Assembly (NCBI GenBank): GCA_018398765.1
Contig: JAHBMJ010001921.1
Coordinates: forward strand, 1 to 24,674
Direction: 5' to 3'
Source: Chromera velia
Lineage: Eukaryota > Sar > Chromeraceae
DNA: 24,674 nt
The translations under genes were made by a program, and so were the position numbers. The notes beneath the pieces were generated by a model. That model saw only the letters and a list, made by a program, of their open reading frames with translations, was not told where the DNA came from and searched no databases. Positions 1-10,100 of the stretch are shown piece after piece; position 1 is the first letter of the stretch; every line of letters starts with the position of its first letter.

Positions 1-2178
1 GCCGTCCTTCCCCGAACCCCCCCCCCCCCACTCTTCCCCGACCAACGAACCCTGAGAGGCCGAACATCCTCGTCGTCAAAAATCCTCCATTTCCCATCCA
101 CGCCCTTGCAGCATGCCGTGTAATGTCCTGTCGACATCCCCTTTCCATGATGCATCACCGCTGCCCAGAGTTCGTACGCACACTTTTTAATCAGCTCATG
201 CTCCCCCTCCTTCTGCAGTGTTTTCAACGTCACGCCCGAGGGGGGGCTGTCCGCGGAGGCAGAGGAAAGAGAGTTCTGCTGCCTCTCCCTCCTGGCTCTC
301 CTCCCCTTTCCCCTCTCCTGCCCCTCCCCATCTTCCGTCTTTTCCGCGACAGGAGAAGAGATCTCTGCAGCTCTGGAAGAGAAAGGCGCTAGATTGATCT
401 CCATGGTAAATGAAATCGGCTTCCGGATCTTCCGCTTTGTTCCGAAAGCAGTCCACGAAAATCTGCACGGAGAGAGAGACAAGAAAGGAATGAAGAAAAG
501 AGATCAGCGAAAGAAGAAGCCGCACGTACAGAGACGGAGGACGGAGGAAAGAAAAGGAAGAAAAGAAACACGAAAAAAAAAAGAAAGCAGGGGAAGGAAA
601 GAAGTAAGCAAGTAGTAAGCAAGCGAGGGAAGGAAAGGCGAGAGGATGACCGCTCCTTTCCCTGTCCCAAGCTTCTTCTCCTGCCACGCATCTCTCCTCT
701 CCTCTCCGTCTCTGGACTCGAAGCTATTCTGTTCTGTCCCTTCTGTCATGTCAGACAGGTCTTTTTTTCTCTCCAAGTTTCCTTTCTTTGCACATCTATT
801 TCATTTATTCCGCTTCCAGGTGTCTCAACGCCCCCCGCCTCTACATGTCTCTCTTTCCCTCACATTTCTGCCACCAAAATTTTCCTCAGCCCTCCGGCCT
901 GCCCACCCACCCCAGCCAGTCCCAACTGACTGACTGACCTCTTCAGGCACAGGAGGAGGTTTCTCGGGGGCCGGTGGACGGTCGACTGTCGGTATGCGTC
1001 CCTCTTTCCTTTGCACGACTCACATCTGCAAAAAGGACGAAACACAAACAAGCGACAGACAACGGGTGAGGGAGGGTGAAGGGCGGATCTGGAATCAATT
1101 CATGAATGAGGTCGCAGCGCCTACCCACATCGGCAGCATGGCTGAACAGGCCAACCCGATCCTCAGGGAGTGCGGGTCGTAAGAAAGAAACACCAGAAGG
1201 GAAGCATCGGGTAGAAAAAGCGTGGATGCGGAGAAGAACATTGAAGAAACAAGCGACGGACTCACTCGTATTGATTGGCGCCAGTCAGCATTTCCCTCTC
1301 GGTGAATTTCCTCAGAGCGTCCCTCACCGAGTTCACTCCTGCAGGCACACAGACAGAAAGACGTTCCAAACAGGGAACAAACACGCAGTCATGGAAAGAC
1401 AGGTCAGGTATCCGCATCTGAGCGGAAAGAGATAAAGAGAACGAATATCAATCCTCCTCTTCCTCCCCAAGTCCGAGAGACCAACGGACCGACCTTGGAG
1501 TTCTACCTGGAGATCTGTGCAGAGTTCAAAACGATGAGAAGCCTTGTGACAGGCCAGACATCGCACAGTGGACCTGATGAAACCGCCAAACAGTTTGTTG
1601 ATGAGGGTGGTGGCCTGTTTGGGCTCGGGGAGTTTGTTGAACGTCTCCACTTGGGATCCGGGGATGCAAGCGAAGTTCAACATCTCAACAAGTTTCATGA
1701 AGGCTTCGTGGGCATCTTGCATCTCAAACCGATCTATCCTCCACTCTCTTCGGAGCGGACCAAAAATTTGGTTGTTGCCAAGGACCTTTGCTTTGCCCCG
1801 CGCTTCAAATGCCTGCCGGGCATGTTTCTGAAAAGTACAGATAAAACAATCTTCCCCCCTCCTGCGACAGTTCTGCGGGTGCTTTTCGGAGAGCAGAAAG
1901 TTGCAGAATGCGGGGTTGTGGGTCAGTGCTTGGATGGTAGAATTCAGATAACAGACCACCGTGGTATTCCGCAAACCCGCCCCTGCCGGAGCGAAGGTCG
2001 AGTTGACAGGAAGGTCCCAGGTCTGACTCGGAAGGTCGGCATCTTGGAAAAAATGACTGGAAGCCAGGAGCTTCGGGAGATCTTTCGACGCTTCTTGCGT
2101 TGCTGCTGTGGATTTTAGAGAGGAGACATCAACGAACTGGAGCTCCCGCTCTATGACCACAGCCCGGCTCGTGCTCAT
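1..2178 (-). CDS. Ubiquitin-specific protease (USP17/36/42-like), 3' end off the window
   Basis: This is a cysteine deubiquitinase that cleaves ubiquitin from substrates. Exons on the minus strand, read downward, are 2178-1494, 1338-1266, 1025-939 and 462 to the window edge (or to about 51 if GTTCGT there is a donor). Junction phases 1, 2 and 2 all agree. In order one sees the Cys box (GLRN...CYLNS, catalytic Cys about residue 76), the QDAHE motif, two zinc-finger CxxC pairs (CLAC in exon 1, CESC in exon 3), the LCLKRF motif spanning exons 3/4, and the His box STGHYTAC (His about 395) followed by FDDED. A basic, Ser-rich loop of about 60 residues lies between the last two. The USP order is intact, but the last beta strand is outside the window. 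The start at 2178 is the first ATG; GTG at 2193 is upstream. The Cys box is odd: the usual GNT before the Cys reads TVV. Family is certain; the exact paralogue is inference. Confidence 0.9.
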
Positions 2179-2696
2179 CACGTACGTCGCCACTGAAAGA
2201 TTTCAGAGGGGAGACAGATCACGCGGTCACGAGTATTTGCCGTCGAGCAGCACTCTAGCTCAACCGCGAAAGAAGACTTACACGACCAACTGCTGCAGGA
2301 GCGTGTTCTTCGATTTTGGGAATCTGCAGAAAGAACTGACTGACAAAAGGCTTCAAACACTTTTAGGTAAAGGAATCAAACACTGACAAACAGGTCAGAC
2401 AGCGGTGAGAACTTGCTTCTTGCGGTTTGAATGCAGGCATGCATGGTGCGGGGCGGCCGGCCGCGCCCCCCCGCCGCGGCGGCGGCGCGCCCGGTCCCGC
2501 TTCAATTGATTCAATTAAGGATGATATCGACAGTCAGATCCGTCATGATCCGTCGGGCTCAATCATGGCTCAATCTATACCTCCTTAATTTTTTGGGGGG
2601 AGCTAGGTACATGCTCAACTGCTTGAAACACTCGGATGCACACTACCAGTATAGTGGAAGTCCAAATGGCTTTTGCTTCTTTGCTTTAGAGTATAT
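2179..2696. promoter_or_regulatory. Divergent promoter interval
   Basis: These 518 bases separate the starts of two head-to-head genes (the USP on the minus strand and the metallopeptidase on the plus strand), so both promoters should lie here. Visible items are a GGCATGCATGG element at 2436-2446, which resembles the TGCATGC motif bound by some ApiAP2 factors, a very GC-rich block at 2447-2510, direct repeats ATCCGTC and GCTCAATC around 2536-2573, and a TATATAT run at 2692-2698 that abuts the plus-strand start. Promoter function is inferred from gene layout, not shown. Confidence 0.45.
2447..2510. repeat. GC-rich palindromic block
   Basis: The block is almost entirely G and C. It contains the perfect 12-bp palindrome GCGGCCGGCCGC at 2453-2464, followed by CCGCCGCGGCGGCGGCGCG, which can fold on itself. 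It is sharply different from the AT-rich sequence on its right, which begins with CAATTGATTCAATTAAGG. It could be a CpG-dense promoter core. Confidence 0.6.
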
Positions 2697-5177
2697 ATGC
2701 CAATGCAGATCTTCATCCCCCTGATTCGTTTCCGTCTCCGTCTCCTTGTGCCCACGGTCGCAGGAGTCTCGTTTGCTGGAGCATTCCTCTGGTCGGATGG
2801 ATCACGGGCATACACACCCAGATGGGTACATGAGCAGGTCACTGCGTTTTTTCAACCAACCACTGTACGCCTTTGCCTCTGTGAACAGAGACCGAGTCTG
2901 TCTCGACGACTTGCTACTGAGGAAAGAAAAACCCGCACAGATGATCTTGCAGCCCGCCTGGTGTCTCTCTCCCTCCGAACCAGAGCAGCCGAGGGAAAGC
3001 TCTCTGGATTTTCTTCAAAAAAGCAGGAGGCTCCATGCTCTGGTCTGGGGCCGGTGCAGCTTCTGTCTCTGGCCAGAAGACAAAGCGAAGCAGAGGAAGG
3101 AGACGGCACTGAAGAGAGTGAAGCTGTTGACACAAAGGAAAAGAAAGAGATGCTTAGGGGCCTTTTGCAAGAGTGTAGAGGCATAGAGACGATGGCAGAG
3201 GAAGCTTTCGGGGAGATCCAAAGAACCTTGGATCTCTCTGCACAGAAACAGACACCCCAGCAGCAGCAGCAGCAGCAGCAAAAAGCCAGCAAAAAAGTGA
3301 AAGCAGATGGTCCTGAAGAGATTGCGAAGATATTCCTGGCTGAGCAGCTGTTTCGTCTGGATTGGATTAGAGCTCACTCAACCGCCCTGACTGCGTACAT
3401 CGAGAGGGTTGTGGATACCCGCTCTATGTCCTTTGACGAAGAGGCTCTCAGGCTCTATGACACCACTGTCGACAGCGACTACCTGGACCCGTCTGTTGTT
3501 CAAATGATCCTCGACAGACTTGCGAGTATGTTAGAAAGGGAAAAAGGTGAGAGTTTGTTCGAGAAATATCAGAGCATGAGAGGAAGGTTCGGTATTCCCA
3601 AACAGAGCTACGAAACCATTTTCAAAACCGTTTTGGAAGACGCGCAAGAGGTCGACAGCAGAATGTGTGATCACCCCCCCGAGGCTTCCCTCGCCGTGAT
3701 TGCGTATGAGAACCCAAGTGACCCCGCTGAGGCATACTGCGAGCCTTCCCGAGGAGTCCTCCTCAAATCTTCCATGCGACTGAACCTCGCGAGACCGATC
3801 ACCGCAGAAAAGTGCCAACAGCTCGCCGCACACGAAGGCAACCACCACACTCAATTCGTCTCTCTAGCCAATCTTGCCGAAACTTTTCCTGAGTGGGCCC
3901 TCTTTGTGTACCTCTTTGTTGACTTTTGCGCTTTGAATTTTCTCCTCGAGGGCGCGGCAGAGCTCGCGGTCGAGTTGATCTTTCCCTATCGACTCGTTGT
4001 GTCACCGGAATATGAAAAAAAGGGCCGAGCTAAATTTCCTGGAGGATTTTTCAGCTCGGACATCCCGTTTTTGTTTCGCTTGTCAGAAGAAGTCCCTGAG
4101 GGCTTTCGGCTCCGGCAGGAGCATCTGGTTTCCCGGGTGTTGCCTGCGTTGGTGGGGTTGAAGGGGGGGGGGCAGAAGGAGTCGGAGATCGAGCTGCGGT
4201 CTCTGGTACAAAGGGCGAGAGGCTTGCTTGAGGTTCATGAGCTGGTCACATGTCTCTAGAGAGTTTACACACAGGTATGTGTATTGTATCCATCTGCATG
4301 CGCACACATTGCTTTGCGGTTTTTGTGTGTGCAAAGAAGGATATTCTAAAGAATGAAGAAACGCCAACAAACAAAAGAAGCAAAGAGGAAGGAGCAAGTG
4401 AGATCTTGAATGAGTGAGTGAGTGAGTGAGTGAGTGAGTAAGGAAGTGAATGAGAAATACATGGTGTGCGTGAGAAAGAGAGTGAGTGAGCGAGTGAGTG
4501 GGTAAGCGAGGAAGTGATTGAATGAGATATCGCGTTAGTGAGTGAGGGGGCGGGGGGGTGAGAGAGAAAGGGATTGGCCGACTGCGGTTGAATTAAGAGG
4601 TGGAGCAGCGGACAAGACGCTTTGACAGGTGAGTGACGGCAAGTCCTTTCACTCACCATTGGACATGCATCTACCGTGATGCGCTTTTTTTCATGACTGC
4701 ATGCTATCTGGTGGTGCATGTTACTTACAGGTGTGTCGCGACATGGTGGACGGTCGTATCAGCAAGGAGGCTGCAATGGAGGTGATGCAGGAGAAGGGAT
4801 TGAAGCCCGAGTCTTCCTGGCCGAACACGTCGTTCTTTCAAGCCACAAAGGCGTATTCGTTAGGGTACGGGTGGGGAAAAGAACTGATACTGCGCTTTCT
4901 CAGGGCCCGCATGGAATTGCGGAAGAGGGGCCGTCTCGTCCTGGAAAGAGAGGACCCTCTGAGCTTCCTTCGGGCTTCTGAAAAAGGATCGTTCTCGTCT
5001 TTGTCTTCGTCGCCTCCGAGTGTCACTCTGGCGTCTCCTCAAAAGTCAGGAGACACGAAGGTGGACCTCGATGCAGCCCCTTTGCCTTCTATCGAAGAGG
5101 AGTTTTTCTACTTTCTCAAGAGGCCCCCCACACCAAGATACATGCAACGAGTGATTGACCTGTCGCAAGTCACTTAG
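2697..5177 (+). CDS. Putative HExxH zinc metallopeptidase (DUF885-like), two exons
   Basis: Exons are 2697-4244 and 4731-5177, joined in phase 0, giving about 664 residues. The first ATGs are at 2697 and 2703. The N-terminus is basic and hydrophobic (signal-anchor or organelle-targeting type). Then come a low-complexity linker with a run of eight Gln (codons at 3258-3281), a helical domain, and the motif HEGNHH at residues 379-384, which contains HExxH. About 34 residues later is LLEGAAEL (Glu 418 and Glu 422). This order, HExxH with an extra His and then an EG-containing helix, resembles DUF885-type zinc peptidases, but the usual HExxPGHH spacing is not met. Exon 2 supplies the C-terminal helical part (FFQATKAYSLGYGWGKEL), also reminiscent of that family. 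The donor is uncertain: GTCACA at 4245 is preferred, and GTTCAT at 4233 keeps the same frame. The gene is well supported; peptidase activity is inference. Confidence 0.75.
4411..4439 (+). repeat. (GAGT)n microsatellite in the metallopeptidase intron
   Basis: About seven perfect GAGT units are followed by degenerate GAGT/GTGA-type sequence to about 4560. It lies inside the only intron of the metallopeptidase gene. Confidence 0.9.
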
Positions 5178-5358
5178 AAAGTAATAATCACCAGGCCTGC
5201 CACCGATGACCGAGATCGATAGCTGGAGTAATCTGGAGTGGTCTTCTGTAATAATAGCATTTTTCATCTTGTGTATGCATCACATTGCTGGTGCATGTTA
5301 TAAGCTATGCTAACGCATGTGCTATCAAATTCGAGGATAAATTTAGAAAATGAATAGA

Positions 5359-5364
5359 AATAAA
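5359..5364 (+). promoter_or_regulatory. Possible poly(A) signal of the metallopeptidase gene
   Basis: AATAAA lies 182 bases after the stop codon at 5175-5177. Whether this lineage uses the AATAAA signal is not known from the sequence. Confidence 0.25.
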
Positions 5365-5496
5365 TGGAGGAAATGCCCCCCCACATTCACTACCACTACA
5401 CTGTAGCATTTATAGTATGATTAGCCTTTTCCGTTAAAATGCGCGATATATTTTTAGGGGAGTAAAAATAGTGACAAGTGATTTAATAATGCTTTA

Positions 5497-5520
5497 TAGA
5501 ATACGTACTATCGTATTCTA
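5497..5520. repeat. Perfect 9-bp inverted repeat
   Basis: The arms TAGAATACG (5497-5505) and CGTATTCTA (5512-5520) are perfectly complementary around a 6-base loop, in AT-rich sequence downstream of the metallopeptidase. No role can be assigned. Confidence 0.7.
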
Positions 5521-6180
5521 GCTGTTGGTGTTTAATCTTTTAAATACTTTTAGAAGTTTGCTCGCTACTCTGTCCTGCAAACGGTAAGAGGGCCGGTGCG
5601 CCTCATCGCCGAAGCTCAGATCATACTTAGGATGATGCCCTGTGGCCTGCCTTTTTTCTTAAGCATGAAAAACTAACAATTGTTCTGAACTATGCATACA
5701 TGTTTTCAGATATTAGCTGAGCTAGAGAGAACCATTGCAAAGAAAATATGAATCACACTATATAGATGATAGGACATTTCTTAGTATTTCTTGGGGACAT
5801 TTCATCTTTCTTCATGCGCACGCACTTTCTATATATTTTTCTGCATTTTTCTTTCTTTGGCGCCTTGTGCTCTCATATTCTTTTGAATGGTTTTTTATTG
5901 CTTTCAGCATACCATTGTGTACCATTGTGTATTCTTGTGGTCCTCTTTTTTCTTTTCTCTTCTCTTCTAACTTGTTCTCAGTCTTATCTTTGTGATTACT
6001 CCATACCGATCCATACCTTTCTACCAGCACCTGCTCATCCAATGAGCTTCCCAGTGCGTTCCTCACCTGTCCTTGAAGTCTCTTAGTCTGTCTTCTTCGG
6101 AATGCTTCCTTCCTGAGAAACTTATTCACCGCGCAGGATGCCTTTCATTCATATCGGCAATGCAAACATAGCCTCCGTCC

Positions 6181-6262
6181 GAGTGGGCCGGGCTTGGTGT
6201 GCACGGGGCCCCAGCCCCTCGCGTACGCCGCGGACTGCATGGTGGCGCGCGCGCGCAGCGCA
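6181..6262. repeat. GC-rich block upstream of ERMP1
   Basis: A GC-dense stretch contains GGGGCCCCAGCCCC, CCGCGG and a GCGCGCGCGC run. It lies about 180 bases before the ERMP1 ATG and stands out from the AT-rich flank. It parallels the GC block in the divergent promoter at 2447-2510, so it may be a promoter feature; that is inference. Confidence 0.45.
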
Positions 6263-6441
6263 TACTTCGACATCAAAGCACCAGTTTCCACTTAGCCTGA
6301 CATCGAACCACATGGAACAATCATGGAACATCATGGAACCCGTCTACAACAGTTTTTGTAATTCAAGCCCAGTTTCACAGCTACCGTTTGATTCGTACTC
6401 GAAGGGAAGGAGCGTTTGGAGTAAGCGTAAAAAAGACCAAG

Positions 6442-7125
6442 ATGTGGACCCTCTTTGCCTTCCGCGTGCTATGGGTAGCCTTGCTCTCGAGCTGCACCGT
6501 ATTTCTTGTGCGACGGCTCTACCAGACTGCGGAGCCTGTCGACGATGCACCTCTGGACACTTTCTCAGAGGGTAGAACCCGGGCCTTTCTCAATCAACTG
6601 AGTGGTCTTGGGCCAAAGGAAGTTGGCACAATTGAAAATGAAGAGACGGCCGTGAATTTAATTGTTGATGAGGTCAAGTCCATTCTCGCTTCGGCAAAAT
6701 TTGGAGACATGTTCCACACTGAGATTAGCGTCAAATCAGATTACAATGGAACTCTGTCAGTACGATCCCCTCTCGTCTTTTCTTCCACGTCTCTTGAGTT
6801 TCCCGTCTCCCGTCTCCGTTTTACCTGTCTCCTTCAGTCTTCAGCCGTCTCCTCGAAGGCCTCCCTCCACTTGCCAAGAGCCCGTGCACAGTTCTTCCTC
6901 TGCTTTCGTCGGAATCAGTTCTCGATCGTAATCGTAGCAGAGAGAGCCCCTCTCTCCTGATGGCAGCCCAGCTCCTTCCGTTTTCTTTCAACATCGAAAG
7001 AATCGTCTGCACTGTCGATGCATGCCTTAAAGAACCTACCAGTCTTCCCTTCTGCTCCTCCTCGTCTGTCTCCTCCCTCCCTCCCTCCTTCCCTCCATCC
7101 ATCCCTACCTCCCTCCCGACCGCTC

Positions 7126-7188
<63 letters not shown>

Positions 7189-10100
7189 TTACCCGCCCCC
7201 CTCGGTCTCTCCCTGTCTATCAATATGTCTATCTCAGCCCTTGTTCTCCTCTTTCTTACCCGTTCTCCATCCCTGTGTTTCTGTGTATATGTGAAATGTC
7301 TCTGGATCTGTCTGTCTATCTGTCTGCCTGCTTGCACCTGTGCGTGCAATGATGTTTTTGTGTTTGTTCGCTTTACCATGCAGGTTTGTGCCCTTTCTGC
7401 ACGGAACAAACCAGGTCTACACGGGGCACACGAACGTCGCAATCAAACTTACACCGAAGACCGCGGATCCAGAGGCAAAGGGTAAGAAGGAAAGACTGTA
7501 TGTCCCTCTAGCTTTCTGTCTGTTCTGTAAGGAAGGACTCTGCATGTGGGCAGCAGGGGAGGGGTCAAGAAAGGAACAAGAAAAAAGGGGGGGACACTAC
7601 TTGGTTGGCCACCCGTTTCTTGTTGATAGACACGAACGTGTGTCCATTTTCTCTTTGTGGTGTGGTGTTTCTCTCGTACAAACTCCCCCAGAACGCCGTA
7701 CGTCATCTCGATCTTCATCACAAAACTTTGCCTCCCTCCTCTGATGGGTGACTTCTTCAGGGCTGTGAGCGTGTCTGTGTTCGCAGTCCTCGTTGCGTAT
7801 GTTGGCAAATGCACATTGTGTCTTGCGATCTCCGTCTGCGTGGTCATTTTGGGAACATGCATGTGTGCAGCAATTCTGGTGGCCTCTCACTATGATTCTG
7901 CTTTTGGGTCTCCCGCTGGTGGGTCGGGGGGCTGTTGGAAGGGGGGCTGAAGCGCAGAGAGAGCCCTCGGGTGCTTATAACGGCTCTGGTTTGCCTTTCT
8001 TCAAGCTGCCTCTGGCAGTGGGCTCGACCATTCATGGCCTTTTATATACTCCCCCGTCTTCTCTTCTACTTCCTCTGCTAAGTTTGCAAGGCCTTGCGTG
8101 TCCTTTGTTCCTTCCTTCTTCCTCTCCCCTTCTCGCCTTTCTTTCTTTCTGTGGGCGTCCCTTTGATTCGGCCTTTCCTTTGTCTGTCGGTCTGTCTATC
8201 TGTCTGTCCGTCTGTCGGTCTGCATGTCCTACATTTGTTGAATATCTCCCTCTACTCTCTCACTCAATGTATACTGTTTCACCGAGCCCGTCTCTCCGTG
8301 TTTTGTATGTGAGTGCCTGAATAGACGAGTGTGTGTGTGTGTGTGTGTGTGTAGGTGCGGACGCAAATTCGATGTGTGCGATAATGTTAGAAACATTGCG
8401 AAACCTCCTGAACTCGTCCGAAGAAAAGCTCGGGACACAACTACAGTTCCCCATCATATTCAACTTCAATGGTCAGTTCATGAAGGAGAGTGTCTGCGAA
8501 GCTCGATCAAGTTGAAATCGGTCCCTTGCTAGGTCTCTACCCTTCCCCCAAATCTCCTCTCGTGTTTTTGTTTCCTTCCTGTCTGTTTCCTCCAGTCTCT
8601 GTTTTGTTTTCCCCTGTGTGTGGAAAAACATGCAGTCAAAACATTCTTTCTTTCTTTTCTTGCGGTTCGATCGTTGCAGGGGGGGAAGAACCAATCCTCA
8701 TGGCGTCCCATGGTTTCGTTGCACAACACCCGTGGGTGGGAGGTGAAGGAGAGGAGATAGCAGAAAAAAAAACCAGCAGAAGGAAAAATGTCCACCTCCC
8801 GCCTCCTGGGGGCGTCCCTCGAAACTCAAAAGTCCGCGTGGTCAGTCAGTCAGGCAGTCAGGCAGTCAGGCAGTCAGGCAGTCAGGCAGGCAGGCAGGCA
8901 GGCAGTCAGGCAGTCAGGCAGGCAGGCAGTCAGGCAGTCAGTCAGGCAGTCAGGCAGTCAGGCAGTCAGTCAGGCAGGCAGTCAGGCAGTCAGGCAGTCA
9001 GGCAGTCAGTCAGTCAGTCAGGCAGTCAGGCAGGCAGTCAGTCAGTCAGTCAGGCAGGCAGTCAGGCAGTCAGGCAGTCAGGCAGTCAGGCAGTCAGGCA
9101 GTCAGGCAGGCAGTCAGGCAGTCAGGCAGGCAGTCAGTCAGTCAGTCAGGCAGTCAGGCAGTCAGTCAGTCAGTCAGGCAGTCAGTCAGTCAGGCAGTCA
9201 GTCAGTCAGGCAGGCAGTCAGGCAGTCAGTCAGGCAGGCAGGCGGGTTGTCTGTTAGCCCTCTCTGTCTCTCTTTCTGCGGAATGTGCGGATGTGAACAC
9301 GCGACAGGAAGGCAAGACAGTATCTGTGTGGGGGTGTGAGTGCGTCCATCTAGCAGCATGCTTGGAGGATAAGCCGTGCATGATTCCTGACAAAAAAACA
9401 GTTGTTTGCCCGCCTGCTGCATGACTCGATCTGCCTCTTTCCCTTCATTCGCACGAAGCTCCCCCCTCACCTTACCAACCTTTGCTCCTGTGTCTTGTGC
9501 AGCTCCTGAACCTGGAAGCAGCGGGAAGTGGGGGGAAGGAAATCATCTTTCAGGTGAGTCTGTGCATGCTATCAGTCAGGACGTGAGGGAGGGAGGCAAA
9601 AGGTGACTAGATTGATCTGCCCTCCTTTGAGTTTCTCCCTTCATCTCCTTATTGGGTAGTTGACCGATCTTCGAGTGAGAGAGTGAGTGGGTGGGACGAA
9701 AAGGCTGTCTGCGCTCTGTCTCCATGTAGAAGAGCCCCCCCCCACGCGTGTCTCCCTGCTCTCTCACCAAGAGTCTCCTCATCTGGAATTGTCTCCCGAT
9801 GCGTCGATCCGTGCACACACACCCTCTTTGCACGACCCTCCTTCCTTCTTCTCTGCTGCATGCATGAATGCTCTCAGGCCGGGCCGGGAGTTCCCTGGGT
9901 CCTGAGGGCCTACGGTCGGGCCGTGTCGTCGCCCTGCGGCCTGTCTCTTGCACAGGACGTGTTCGAACTGAAGATCTTCCCCGGAGACACTGACTACAGG
10001 TGAGTGAGAGGGTCTGTCTGTGTTTGGTGGTATTTGAAACACTTGGACAGTTGAACACATTCGAGACAATTAATTCATGGGTGCTTGGGGAACAGAGGGA

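Larger units (their letters stand above)
5178..6441. other. Intergenic region between the metallopeptidase and ERMP1 genes
   Basis: I find no convincing coding sequence here. The left part (5200-5760) is AT-rich and holds a possible poly(A) signal and a perfect hairpin. The middle (5800-6000) is T-rich. The right end has a GC-rich block (6181-6262) followed by the ERMP1 start. A short structured stretch ending in T6 (5589-5657) is discussed as a finding. The ORFs seen in the T-rich part have low-complexity composition and no family resemblance. Confidence 0.6.

Noticed and set aside
196-691. Minus-strand open frames covering the USP exon 4 region
   Set aside because: They are in the wrong frames; the third frame carries the USP His box with correct splice phase.
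8841-9257. Open frames rich in Ser-Gln-Ala-Val-Arg
   Set aside because: Translation of the GTCA/GGCA array in intron 5; only the part up to 8840 fits the ERMP1 exon by homology.
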